NCBI RefSeq assembly: GCF_020379485.1
Contig: NC_063442.1
Coordinates: forward strand, 18,920,732-18,984,731
Length of the DNA: 64,000 bases
Direction of reading: 5' to 3'
Origin: Brassica napus
Lineage: Eukaryota > Streptophyta > Magnoliopsida > Brassicales > Brassicaceae
The notes beneath the pieces are model-generated. The model searched no databases. It worked only from the letters and a program-made list of their open reading frames with translations, and was not told the DNA's origin. Numbering within the stretch: position 1 is the stretch's first letter; each line of letters opens with the position of its first letter. The position numbers and the translations under genes were made by a program. This document shows, piece by piece, positions 22,359 through 35,413 of this stretch.

Positions 22359-22916
22359 TCTTTATAACAACACCAGTTAATTGACTAATCCATGTCATCC
22401 TAATTGATTTCACAATTTGCAATCCCCCAGAGTTATTGTCCTAATTACGTAAAGAATGTTATATAAAGAACTAGATAGATAAAAACTCGGATACAATTAA
22501 TTCATGAGAGCATGTTTTTCTTGTTCGAACTATCTCATAGTTTTAAAGCTATATCATGTTTTTGAGTTGAAAAGACATGTGACTTAAATTCTAAGAGAAA
22601 GTGTTTTGTTATATATGTAAAGAAATCAGAATAGGGTTTTTATATACCTCTTTAATTGCTACTAAGTATTTAACAGATAAAAAAACCAAAATAGCACTAA
22701 ATCAAGTTTTTGTTCCCAAATTAGCATTCAAGATCAAAAGTCAAAAAAATAACACTCAAGAGATGGGGTTTAGGGTTTAGAGTTTAGGGTTTAGAGTTTA
22801 GGTTTTAGGGTTTAGAGTTGAGAAGTGAGGTTTTGAGGATAAGATTTCAAATTTTGAAAAATAAAAAATTTAAATTTTTCAGAAGATAAAATGCTATTTT
22901 GGTCATTTTAGTTTTT
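22359..22916. repeat. Repeat-derived spacer with degenerate interstitial telomere-like motif
   Basis: 22764-22826 is built of GGGTTTAGGGTTTAGAG-type units (plant telomere TTTAGGG, degenerate). It lies in a dispersed repeat whose arms (CAAAATAGCACTAAATCAAG near 22688 and a GTGCTATTTTTGTGG context near 23287) are complementary. The repeat was later split by the SINE at 22917. No gene. Confidence 0.5.
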
Positions 22917-23269
22917 TTTTTTTTTTAACGCTGATTTATTATGATCTTACAATTATGATATAAGAAAGATTACATAGATGATTCGACAACCGACAATACT
23001 ACCTGCCTTATGAAGACCTACACCTAACTGCATCACCTGAGCCGTCCTCAGAAGATCCACGCGTGACCAGATTTACTTGCACCATGTTGAAGATCTCTTG
23101 CAAGCCTTTCCTCTGTAGTCTGCATAATTGTTTAATAAACCGCTTTCTCCGGGACTTGAAATCTGGATTTTCTGTAATTTGCAATAAATTGCATAGTCGG
23201 GGATTCGAACCCCAGACCTGGATGTAGAAGCATTTAAACCTTAACCAATAGGCTACGGTGCTTCCACAT
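22917..23269 (-). mobile_element. tRNA-derived SINE, about 353 bp, 15-bp target-site duplication
   Basis: GTCATTTTAGTTTTT occurs at 22902-22916 and 23270-23284. On the minus strand the head reads GGAAGCACCGTAGCCTATTG and then GTTAAGG (Pol III A box), and about 30 bases later GGGGTTCGAATCCCC (B box, about 23199-23213). The 3' end is a T-run on the plus strand (poly(A)). The tRNA-like part is a SINE promoter, not a functional tRNA: no cloverleaf is formed and it continues for about 270 bp of unrelated body. Confidence 0.88.
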
Positions 23270-23284
23270 GTCATTTTAGTTTTT

Positions 23285-24582
23285 GAGTGCTATTTTTGTG
23301 GTATAAACTTAGAAATGTACTATTTTGGAGATTTGCCTTATTTAAAATTTTGCTGCCGAATTATTATTCTATCCACCCAAAAGCTACCAAACTCTTTTGT
23401 AGTATTGTTTTCCGAATATCGAATCGTACCGGACGTTTCCATACCAACCACCGAAATACCAAATCTCGTTTATTGTTTTGTTTTGTTAAGGTGTTGGTAA
23501 ATGTGGAAAACGGTGAAACATAAAACAGTAAAAATGAAAAAGATAAAGAGTAGAGTATATATCGGAATAGTAACTACGGTGTTGATAATATAAATAGTAT
23601 ATAATTAAAATACGGTAAAGTATAACGGTCTGACTGATGACCATTCGGGAATCAAGAGGAACAAATAAAAAAGGAATGTACGGGAACAAAATATCAAGAA
23701 TGAAAAGGAATGGTTGTTCCTTATCAATTTTAACAAGGAATAATTTTGTTCTTAAATTCTCTACAAAAAAGGGAATGAAAGGGAATGAGAAGGAACTATT
23801 ATTCCTTGTGAATGGTGATTTTTTTTAGGAACGTTAGGAAATGCATTATTCCTCACCGTTCCCTGGTCACCATTCATACCCTAAGTGTAACTACGGTTTA
23901 TGCTACATGATAAATGTAATTTTAATAAAATAAATAGTACTGAATAATGTAAATTGGTGAAAAAAATATTTTGCGATTTTGTTAGATAAATAATTAAAAT
24001 AGTGTATTTGTTTGAAATATTTTATAAATTTACTGTTTTTAAAATAATGTGATATTTATAGAAACAAAATTTAATTTTTTTGCTATTAAGTGTTATTTTT
24101 TTTTGGAAATATACAGTTTGGTGTTATCATAAGATATTTTTCTTATGATTTTATGTTTGATATTTTTCTTTGTTTAGGTTCGTTATTTGGTTTTTTTTTA
24201 CATTGGTTCATTATTTGTTTTAAATTAAAATATTTAAATTAGTTATAAATATGATACATAATAAATATAATCAAAATATAATTAATGTTTAGTTAAGCTG
24301 ATAAATAATTTTTTTGGTTATATTATTATATGAATTAATAAAATTTAAATTTAAATATTTGAATCATTAATTTAATATGAAAACTATTTAAAACACTGTT
24401 TGAATAAGATAACAAAAATACATAAATATATAGGTGACATAATACGATATAGTGACCAGAATTTTATGTCACACGTAAGTAACAGTTTCGTCATAATATT
24501 GTGATTAGTTAAATTGTGGTTCTTTTTCACAAATAATAACACTATTGTGACCGAATAAGAGGCGTAACAACTTCTGCATATG
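23285..24582. other. AT-rich intergenic DNA
   Basis: No convincing gene. 23630-23880 has GAATGGTTGTTCC/GGAATGAAAGGGAATG-like purine-rich phrases that could be a decayed repeat. The short frames are unrelated to known domains. Confidence 0.45.
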
Positions 24583-24699
24583 CAAAGGAGGTGGAACTGA
24601 GACATAAGGGTTTATTGAATTGGTCAAGTCAGAGTTCAAAGGAGGTGGAGCTGAGACATAAGGATTTATTTTTATTGAATTGGTCAAGTGAGAGTTCAG
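24583..24699. repeat. Two-copy tandem repeat at the left edge of the Copia relic
   Basis: A unit of about 55 bp (AAAGGAGGTGG, then CTGAGACATAAGG, TTTATTGAATTGGTCAAGT and GAGAGTTCA-like sequence) occurs twice with a few differences, at about 24583-24636 and 24637-24699. Confidence 0.6.
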
Positions 24700-24779
24700 A
24701 AGGGTTATACATTAATTCAAGAAGCAGAAAATAAAAGGGGTTCATTGAGGGAACATAAAAGCTTCAAAAAGCAGGGACC

Positions 24780-25775
24780 ATAGTATACAAATGTCTAAAT
24801 CTGGCATGTTGGGTTTATGGCAGTGAAAGTCACTGTAAAAGGGACTGCCCTAAGAGAAAGAAAGGTGGTTGGGGATTACGTATGTGAAATTCAGAAAATC
24901 TTGTGGTGAAACTTCCAAAGCATGTAACAACGAGCATACAAGAAATCAAGGATGAGTGGGTTCTAGATTTGGGGCGTACATTCTTTACAATCCCGAGGAA
25001 GGAGTTACTGCCGAACCTGAAATAAAGTGCTAATGGGCACACTGAATTGTTAAGGGAATGGGGAGTATTACCATCGATAATGAAGATGGGACTGTTGTCA
25101 CATTGAAGAATGTGAGGTACATGACATATATGGGGATAAATTTCATTTCGTATGGTCAGCTCGAGCAACCAGGGTGCAAGTAATCAGCTGGAGACTTTTT
25201 GGTTCAGTTGTAAAAAGGTAATAACAAGCAAGTATCAACAGGGCATCTATTATCTATAAGAAAAGGTTAAATGTTCCTCAAGTCAATATAGCAAGGGCCT
25301 AGTAGACCTAGAAAAACGATGGCATTCTAAACTTACACATATGAGTCAGTCGTCGATGGAAGCTTTAGAAAGAAAAGATTATCTGAGCAAGGATAAAATA
25401 ATGGGTATAAGGTTCTCCAAAGCGTGAGCGACGGAGAAGTTTCATAAGCAAATCTTCTCGACTGCTAGAACACGAAAAAGGAAATATTAGACTATGTTCA
25501 CTCAGATTTGTGAGAAAGTTCTAATGTGACACAAAGCCTTTCAGGATATCAATATTTTTTTGACATTGATAGATGATTTTTCCAACCAGGCTTGATCTAC
25601 TTTCTTTAAACAAATGATGAGTCATTTTAGAAAATTGTTGACTATAAGGTACTAGTTGAGAATCAGATTGGGAAAAGGTTGAGGTGTCGAACAACGAATA
25701 ACGAGTTGGAGTTCTGTAACAAGCAGTCTGATCATTTATGTAGAAAAATAGGCGTAAAGCGGCACAAAGCATCTA
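24780..25775 (+). pseudogene. Ty1/Copia gag-protease-integrase relic, first segment
   Basis: Broken plus-strand frames carry, in order, a CCHC zinc-knuckle remnant ending HCKRDCPKRKKGG (about 24815-24870), a decayed aspartic-protease start DEWVLDLG (about 24950), a glycine/VRYM segment that includes GQLEQ, a GAG-pre-integrase motif RWHSKLTHMS (about 25318-25350), and integrase pieces (SGYQYFF, the RTDN equivalent and EFCNKQ). Stops and frameshifts are frequent. The coding order continues after two later insertions (25776-26579 and 26906-28846), so the three pieces are one old Copia element. No LTR was recognised on the left. Confidence 0.75.
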
Positions 25776-26579
25776 TGTAATTTCCTGACCGCCTACGGCT
25801 AATGGGACACACACGCCCGCTCACTCAGTCCGTGGGTCACATCCCGTACAGTGCGTAAATTTTTACAAAGGCTCAAAATTATTTTACTGACCCTGCAATT
25901 ACCACATGATATTTCTCTGTGCTTTGGCCTCACTCACACAATATCGTCAATCACTTCTCAATAGGTCATCCATCCTTTCACTACTCCAGTTCAAGCACGT
26001 GTAACCATGGATTTCTAAACGGATTTATGATGAAAATGGTAAGTGTACTTTAGTGACATAAGTAGTCAAATCAATTCTCATAAGCCTTTACATATACCAC
26101 AAACCGGGATGTTACAATTCACCCTCTCTCAAAGAATGCATCACCCTTGTTGCGCCCAAGATCGTTACTCGTGTTAGTGTTAGCCCTAACTGACAACACT
26201 TATCTGGGTTCGGCTCTGATACCACTTGTAATGCTCCGACCGCCCATGGATAATGGGCCACCCATATCCGCTCACTCGGCATGTGGGACCCATCACATTC
26301 GATGGATGGCAGGCACATTAATTTTTCCAAAGGCTCATAATTATTTAACTGATCCTGCAATCACCACGTTACCTTTTCCCGTGTTTTAGCCTCACTCACA
26401 CAGTATTTGTGGATTACTTCTCGATAGGTCACTCATCCTTTTACTACTACAACTCAAGCACGCTTAACCTTGGAGTTCTAAACGGATGTGTGACGGAAAA
26501 GGTAAGTGCACTTTGGTGACATAGGTAGCCAAATAAATCCTCTTAAGCCTTTCCATATACCACAAATCAGAATGTTACA
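25776..26579 (-). mobile_element. TRIM (terminal-repeat retrotransposon in miniature), 804 bp, complete
   Basis: Target duplication ATCTA lies at 25771-25775 and 26580-26584. Two similar direct repeats, 25776-26116 (341 bp) and 26227-26579 (353 bp), begin TGTAAT and end GTTACA. The 110-bp interior (26117-26226) has GGCTCTGATACCACT against the right repeat, the reverse complement of a primer-binding site for initiator tRNA-Met (TGGTATCAGAGC). On the minus strand a purine tract (TTTGAGAGAGGGTGAAT) abuts the other repeat, serving as the polypurine tract. No gag or pol fits, so it is a miniature non-autonomous LTR element, minus orientation, inserted in the Copia integrase region. The LTRs differ at many positions, so it is not very recent. 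Confidence 0.9.
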
Positions 26580-26905
26580 ATCTACTATACATTGCAGTAA
26601 AATGGGATTTCAGAAAGAATGAACATGTAAGTTATGAACAATGTGAGAAGTATGCTTTCAGAAACATGACTAGAAGGTGAGTTTTGGGCACAAGCTGCTT
26701 CCACGGCAGTGTACATCATCAACATGTCACCAGCCAGAGTTCTTGGTATGGAAGTTCCAAAAGCAGTTTGGACAGGAGGTAAACCAGAGTATGATCACCT
26801 GGGAAGGTTTGGCTGTATATCCTTTGTTCACACCATAAGATATAAGATCAGTCATCAGGCACAAAAGGAATCTTCTTAAGTTATGCTCAAGGTACAAAGG
26901 GTTAT
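26580..26905 (+). pseudogene. Copia integrase relic, second segment
   Basis: The reading resumes at the target site. A NGISERMN-like remnant is followed by FWAQAASTAVYIINMSPARV (about 26695-26755), AVWTGGKPEYDHLGRFGCIS and the start of the IFLGYAQGTKGY equivalent, where the element is interrupted at 26905 by a solo LTR. Frames are broken in several places. Confidence 0.75.
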
Positions 26906-28099
26906 TGTAAGAACCCGATCCTGGTCTTTCGACTCAACTGTACCCGCGACCTTACTTTATAACATTCTTGCTTGTTTGATTCATTTTAAGTCTATATTTA
27001 TTAAGTCATATTCATTATATGAGGTTCATAAATAATCGACCAAATATACATATCGTTTTGTATAAATAATCAATGAGATTCAATACATAAGTCAATGTGC
27101 TCTATAGGCTATCATAAGTTTATTCCTAATATGATCTACCCACACACCACACAGCCACTCACTGATAGAGTCTTTACGGATCCTTGTCATTACCACGATC
27201 AGCCTCAGTTCCCGAAACCATAGACCACAGTCATTAATCATAATCCGATATCCTAACGGTTTAATTCTAACAATGCATGGTTTGGTTCTTAGAATATGAT
27301 AATGTTCTATCAAGACAATCATATAAAAATTGGCCAAGCCCAGACCAAGTCCAAGCCAAGCCCAAACGATCTCAATCCAACCCTAGCCGGATCGCCCATA
27401 GTCCCATCCAACTGTTCGGTTAAGGTCTAGGTTCGATAGGTCATTCTGATAAGTCCGGCCCAAAGGCTCATGAACCTTCTTACCTGATATGGTCCAAGTC
27501 CTGGATCCATACAACCGCGTACAGCCCATGCCATCCGGATTGCCTTGCAACCGACCAGACCTTGTGACCATGTACCGCGGTTAAATGAACCATAAACACG
27601 TCCGGCTTGTCAATCCACATACTCGCCCAAATGGATCGGCCAAGGCCTAGATCAATTGGTACCGTTTGGAACTCGCACCCCTTGGATGGATCCCAACCGT
27701 TTAGCCAAACCGCCCTAACTGTTCCAGCCGAACCATGCCACATCCGGCCAAGGCTTAGGATCGCGGCTGGATGTATACGACCTAAGCCTAGGGATAAAAC
27801 CCTTCGGCCTATCCTTCACACTCATTCGAACATACACAGAAACAAGAAGAAGAAGAATGAATTGAAACATATTAGAGAAGAACAGATGCAACCTTGTTCC
27901 GATCAGACCATAGACTAGACCATTAAGGCCGCCGGCTTAGTTTGATGGATCACCAGTCCATCACATACCTTGGAGCCACGTTTTGGGGTTCCCACTTTTT
28001 TATCCTTGCTGTTTCCTTCCATCTCAAGACGGTATCTCTTCCTCGAATGATTGGTCTCGCCGGAAAGTAAACACCACCACAAACCGTCTTGTTCTTGGC

Positions 28100-28185
<86 letters not shown>

Positions 28186-28846
28186 ATTTCTTTCTCACGA
28201 TATGTCTCTGAGTTTTTACTCTGAAAACTGATGTTCAGAATCGACAGAGAAGCCCTTTATTTATAGAAGTCAGGGTCGGCCATTGCCTTGGGCGAACAGG
28301 CACGACCTGATGGGCGAACGGACCGAACTTGGTTGAATGGTTGCAACCTGAACCATTCCTACCCCATCGCTTACCCCTTACAGGGTCGACCTGAGGCCCA
28401 AACTGTTACCCAGGCTCTTAAAATTGGCATGTGGCTTAGCCCAAGACCTCACCGGCCCATAGCCAACTGGCCCGCCACCAGTTCGGACCTTGACTAACTG
28501 CCCGAGACTCGAACACTCCGTCCAGCTGAGTTGAGCTGGCTCCCAGTTGAGTGAGCTAGTAGTCCAGCTGGCTGAGCTGACTTAACTTGGAACGATCTAG
28601 ACTGAGCTTGACCGAACTTCATTCAGCTTGATCGAGCTTCCCCTCTGCATCGTCCAGCTACCATACAACTCGTCCAGCTTCCTTATCTTCATTTCCATCT
28701 ACGTTTGGGTAAGTCTCAGCATCCTGACGTACTTAACCTTCTATTTTGGCCATGGAACGCTTGCCTTAAAGTCCTAAGGCTGGCTGATACGTTTTCTTGA
28801 ACCATGGCCCATCCCAACGATCCTATCTAGAATCGGGGATGCGACA
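26906..28846. mobile_element. Long solo LTR, 1.94 kb, with 5-bp target-site duplication
   Basis: GTTAT occurs at 26901-26905 and 28847-28851. The insert begins TGTAAGAACCCGATCC and ends GGGGATGCGACA (TGT...ACA). The interior has no gag/pol, primer-binding site or polypurine tract, so it is a solo LTR left by recombination between two LTRs, probably of a Ty3/Gypsy element given its length. It holds a (TC)n tract at 28104-28182 and a segment of diverged repeats of CCAGCTGAGTTGAGCTGG type at 28515-28690. Open frames inside are non-conserved. Confidence 0.85.
28104..28182. repeat. (TC)n microsatellite
   Basis: About 39 nearly perfect TC units inside the solo LTR. Confidence 0.95.
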
Positions 28847-29072
28847 GTTATCAAGTGTGGCTGCTAGATGAACACAAGGTGGTTATCAGTAAGGATGTTG
28901 TATTTCAAGAAGATTTTTTGTTCATAGATTTAGAAAATGGAGACAACAGTCTACAGGAAACAGAGGTTACAAAGGCTAAGAAAAAGGTTACATTCAGAAG
29001 AAATTTGGAGAAAGTCTTCTTGGAGAAAAATAAAACTAGGGAAATTTCTACTTCAAGTGGAGGAGAAAACTA
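28847..29072 (+). pseudogene. Copia pol relic, third segment
   Basis: Directly after the solo LTR the frame gives YQVWLLDEHKVVISKDVVFQ, then EDFLFIDLEN, the integrase-to-RT linker that normally follows the GYAQGTKGY segment left at 26905. It continues with Lys/Glu-rich linker (KAKKKVTFRR) to a stop near 29072. The reverse transcriptase is absent. Confidence 0.75.
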
Positions 29073-30869
<1,797 letters not shown>

Positions 30870-31445
30870 AAAACCTTCAAAGTAGCATTCATTAACACAT
30901 TAAACTTTAACGTTATTTAAGTAACATATTAAACTTTCAAACTGGCTTTTGTATCATAAAAAACTTTCAACATGGTTTACTTGTTCACAGTAGAAAATGT
31001 GACTTGATGACCTGTAAACAAGGTGACATGTAAGTTTTCTTAAAATATTTTTAATTATTTACTTAATAAAATAAATTAATAAAAAAAAAAATAGGAAACA
31101 TAAATAAAAATTAGAAAGCTATAGGAAATTTTAAAATCGAAAAAGTTCTTAGTTTTTTAAAATATTTTTAGAAATTAAATTTCGCGATAAAAATATTTTT
31201 ATTTTTATTTTTTTAAATCATATAAAAGATCTGATTTATTATTTTTATAAAATAATTCGAACATATTAACATTATCAATAACATCTTTCGTCATTATATC
31301 ACGATTAAGAGTAACATTTTTCGTCATATCATCAATGACAATGGCGTCATAAACCATTATATCCATATGTCAGAAATTGCACTGTTTCGAATATATCAAT
31401 ATATCACCATTTCAAATATATCAAAACTAAATGATTTAAAAATTA
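30870..31445 (+). repeat. Dispersed repeat, copy A
   Basis: Starts CTTCAAAGTAGCATTCATTA and continues with CATATTAAACTTTCAAACTG. The reverse complement of 41280-41710 has the same order of motifs (CTTCAGAATAGCATTTATTT, then CATATTAAACTTTCAAATTG). Non-coding; the family is unknown to me. Confidence 0.55.
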
Positions 31446-31467
31446 GAAATGTTTCTTTTAATGGTGA

Positions 31468-31490
31468 CTAGATTTTAACCCGCGCTGAAA
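31468..31490 (-). mobile_element. Decayed Helitron 3' terminus (minus strand)
   Basis: A|CTAG at 31467-31471 followed by ATTTTAACCCGCGC matches the arrangement at 6651-6669, but the second hairpin arm (GCGCGGG) is lost (TGAAACACAG instead). No partner 5' end was found. Confidence 0.4.
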
Positions 31491-32644
31491 CACAGAAATT
31501 GATTCATCTAATTTTAATTTTAGTTTTGACATCTATATCTAATTTTTAGTGGTGTTATAATTTGTGTTGTACATGTTGTTAGTTTGTATTGAATCTTGTT
31601 TCATTTTCAGTATAATAGTTTGATTTGGATCACTTTAAACTTACATTTGTTAAATTTAAAATATTCGATTTTTTTTATAAATATTATATAATTTTAACAA
31701 CTTTATTAGTTATGCTTATAACTAATCATAATTAGTTTGTTAAAAATATTAAACACATTTGGCCCATAAAATTTGAATGGATGTTTTTAAGATCAAAAGT
31801 TTGGGCTATTTAATAGTTTATGGATCAGGCCTTGTGACAAATTTAATTTAACAAAGGATATTATCTAAACCCAAATGAGTAATAAACTTTTGTCCCAAAA
31901 AAAAAACAAAATAATCTGTAAAGTCAACAACTTTTGATGATCAATTAATATTTTGTTTCTGTCGGTGTGAATAATAGATGCACCATTCAAGTTCATATTT
32001 TCTCTCTCTCTCTTCTTCGTTGGAACCGAAACAACCAGTTTACCGAAACAATAAAAAAAAATCAATTGATCTTCTACAAAGATTTTGTTTCTCAGGACAT
32101 GCATGATCTTTGCTATTTGATCGGAGGAAAAGAAAGTTATACTAATTTTTAACCTAACTCTTATAGCTAATCTGATCTCTTATAGTTTATAAATCGTGTA
32201 AAGAATTGGTTTGGTTAATATGTTTGTTGATCTAGATATGCAAACCTTGTAGATCAGACAGTAATTTGAGAGATCAAGTCAAGGAAACAGATATTATCCA
32301 GGTTGAAAGTAGCGGACGCAAAATCAGTGGCCGATTTGAAACGAATTATGTGGTTCGTCAAGTCAATCGAGAAACAGAAAATATAAGTTTCATAATTTTC
32401 TTTGAGTGTTTGTTTATTCATAATATCTAATCTAATAAACCGAGCTTGTTACAAACATTGGCAGATTGAAATATATTGGATACAAAAAGCTAAGCTCAGC
32501 TGCGTTGAGATAACACACACACTGCACGTATCTGAAGGCTTTGTTCCAGACTCTATTGGCAAATCTTAAAGTGGATAAAATATTCTGGATATCGATTGTA
32601 TGTAGATAATCATTAAATATTAAACGAATTGAAATTACAAAATA
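31491..32644. other. Intergenic DNA
   Basis: No supported gene. A short plus frame at 31967-32152 lacks domains. Confidence 0.45.
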
Positions 32645-34839
32645 TCTAATCTATATCTATATTAATAAAGTAGAAGAGAAAGACTCCACATGCTGCCACC
32701 TCACCTCTTCTATCTCCATATCGTGCCACGTGTCGAGTAGAGACAACTTCTTCTTTACTCTTTTGCTTCGAACACACGATTTTCTCTTTCTTTTTTCTTT
32801 GGTCTTTCCGTTTATTTATTGAGCAGCCCGTTTCTTTTTTAAGTTTAGCTATATTGTCTTCATCTGAAAGCCATCGCCTTCTATCGTCCCCAATCACGTA
32901 TTCTTGTAACGTCTTCCATGTTTATTAAAATGAAACTTTAATTCAATCATTAAGTTTTACCCCACCTCTCTTCCACTCCGTCTCATTTATTCTCATTAAC
33001 AATCGGTGTTTGTAACATATCCAAGGTCGAGTTATAAAAAAGTGTTTTGGAGCGATGAAGATCTGCGCTATTGAGATTTAAGTTAATAAGTGGGTTATTA
33101 TCTCCTTTTAGAAAAGGGATCAATTCCACCAGTTTATCTATTTCTTTGCTTCAAAGAGTTTAGACTCTAAGCTTTCTATATTTTGATTTTAAAGAATAAA
33201 TGAAAAAAAAAACAAAAAAAGGTAATTTTGATTTGCCCAAATAAGTCCATATTGCTTTAACTGTCTTGAAAAATAAGCAAAACATATATGAAAAAGTACA
33301 TATCACAGATATAAAAGCACCAATAAAATAAAATATATTCATAATCGTGTATTGAAAAGTACCAAAGCATAAGTTAAGGTCCTAAAATACCTTATAAATT
33401 ACATTCAAACAATTCCCTTTAATTTTTCTCGCACTCCCATGAAAAAAAATAATATCTCATATTTACAGATAACGCAACTCAAAAAAAATGACAGAACATT
33501 ATATATATATATATATATCTATCACGCATCCCCTGCAAAAACAAAACAAAAATATTCCACTACAACCATGAATTATATAAAATTCATGCAAAGCTTAGCT
33601 ATGACTCATTTAGTTATAAAACAACACTCCCTATACAAATTTTACAATAAAGAGCACAAATATCTTGGGTTAGCTAAACCATATACTGTTTAACAATTTA
33701 AAATTAAAGTTATATTATTACTAAACCCGAACGCTACATAACAACTAATACTATGAAAGTTTCTTCAAAATAAACACAATATGAAAATAATACATAGTTT
33801 TGATCAAAAAGAACCTGTAAAACGTTAAAAAAAAGCAATTCAATACAAAAAAAAATAACTCCAAAAAATTTAACACCCATGAATAAATGATCTTTAAAAC
33901 CAAAGTTAGAAGAAGTCAATTAATTCATCTTTTTAACCTCACCCTATATAATACGTTTCTACAATACCTTATGCTCCCACAAATACTTCAAGAATGAGTA
34001 ACCAACCACTTATATCTCATCGGCTGTCACATCAAACAAGTTGTTCAAGTGAAAATCCAAAGCAAACACTACTACATCCATAGATCCAACACACAATAAT
34101 CCATCATTGATTTTCAGCTACCATCTATCATCAACAGCGAAGGTAATTTTAATGACTTAAAAACTGAGAGCATGTAATACATGTTAACATATCATAACAT
34201 TCATTACCTCGATTCAACATTCCTCATTGAAGAAACTATCGAATACATGATGAATGAAGTAAGAGACGTCAGAAATATCTTAGTTAATGATCTTCAAGTT
34301 ACTCTAACTATCAAAGACTATAACCAAAACGCAACATCAAGACTAGACGTTGATCTGATCATCACCGATCTAGAGGGTAGTAATAGGCCTCCAACTACGG
34401 AAAAGGAAAATGATATATGCGTTGTATGCTTCCGAAATTACAAGGATGAAAACAATCTTTGCTCTCTTACTTTCGGCCATAATTTCCATTTTGCTTGCAT
34501 TGATCAATGGAGTCGTACAAAAAAAAGTTGTTTGGTATATAAGAAAGTAATCTATGATGCTAGCTTAATTAAAAAGTTAAAAAGAGTTTATTGGATACTA
34601 ATTCTAATATCATTTATGTCCTATTATGTACTTTGATTTTAATTTTAAAAAATAATTATAAATGGTTTGTCCTCATTAATATATATTTTTATTTTCTCAC
34701 CATTTTTTTCTCATAAAAAAACAACAACAACAACTAACACTTTTATACAACATTCTATAGCTTAAAATATGGCTACATCAACTAATACAAATTAGACCAA
34801 AAGATAATCACCCCGCGCGTAGCGCGGGCACACCACTAG
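32645..34839 (+). mobile_element. Helitron, about 2.2 kb, carrying a decayed RING-finger gene
   Basis: The 5' end reads TCTAATCTATATCTATATTA then ATAAAG; three in-phase TC positions (32645, 32650, 32656), all after A, are possible starts. The 3' end has a perfect 7-bp stem (CCCGCGC 34812-34818, loop GTA, GCGCGGG 34822-34828), then CACACCA and CTAG (34836-34839) before T. There is no Rep/helicase gene. The only protein-like content is at 34181-34636. Confidence 0.8.
34181..34636 (+). pseudogene. RING-H2 finger gene fragment inside Helitron, two zinc ligands lost
   Basis: The open frame gives 151 residues. The central part, ICVVCFRNYKDENNL then TFGHNFHFACIDQWSRTKKS, then CLVYKK, aligns with plant RING-H2 E3 ligases (C-x2-C ... 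C-G-H-x-F-H-x2-C-I-x2-W ... C-P-x-C). The Cys before GHNFH is Phe and the final Cys is Tyr (CLVY), so both zinc sites lose a ligand and E3 function is unlikely. The N-terminal part (EETIEYMMNEVRDV and so on) is charged and unrecognised. The start ATG is chosen only as the first in frame. The open frame may simply not yet be broken, since it is a captured copy. Confidence 0.65.
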
Positions 34840-35405
34840 TACTTTTATATAAAGGAACATATATTGTGTACGGGTATGAATTGTATCTTCGGCTATAATA
34901 AACAAATAAACAAAACATATGTAACGTAAACAAAAGTCATGATCTAATCTATATATGATTGAAGCTTATATGCAGATAATTTTGTGTTCATAATCAGATT
35001 TTATATTTGTTAGAATGGTTAGTACGATGAAAGATGGACAAAATAGAAAATAATTTGATTTTTTTTTATGTGTCAGGTAGTGATCTGAAGAGAAGGAAAG
35101 ACGAACATCTATACCAAACATGATAACCTGTTGGTTTAGTTTTATTGGATTGCTTTATTAAGTGCAATAACCTGTCGTTGTGGTTTTTGTTTAATTTTGG
35201 ATGGTTTTAATATATTAGATATTGGTTTAGATTAAGTAATCCGATTGTATGTATATTGGTTAAGTTTAACTAGGTATGTTCCATTTATAAAGTAGTGTGA
35301 TATATTTTAGTAACATTTATGAAAGAGATAAAAACTTAAATGACAACTTCAAGTAGTAGATAAAAACCAATCCCTAAATTAATAGATTAGATATGACGAA
35401 AAGTG
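34840..35405. other. Intergenic DNA
   Basis: Nothing recognised. Confidence 0.45.
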
Positions 35406-35413
35406 TTAATGTT

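Noticed and set aside
22764..22826. True telomere repeat
   Set aside because: Units are degenerate and few, and they belong to an interspersed repeat.
23190..23265. Possible tRNA gene on the minus strand
   Set aside because: A and B boxes are present but no cloverleaf or acceptor stem forms, and it is the head of a SINE with TSD and poly(A).
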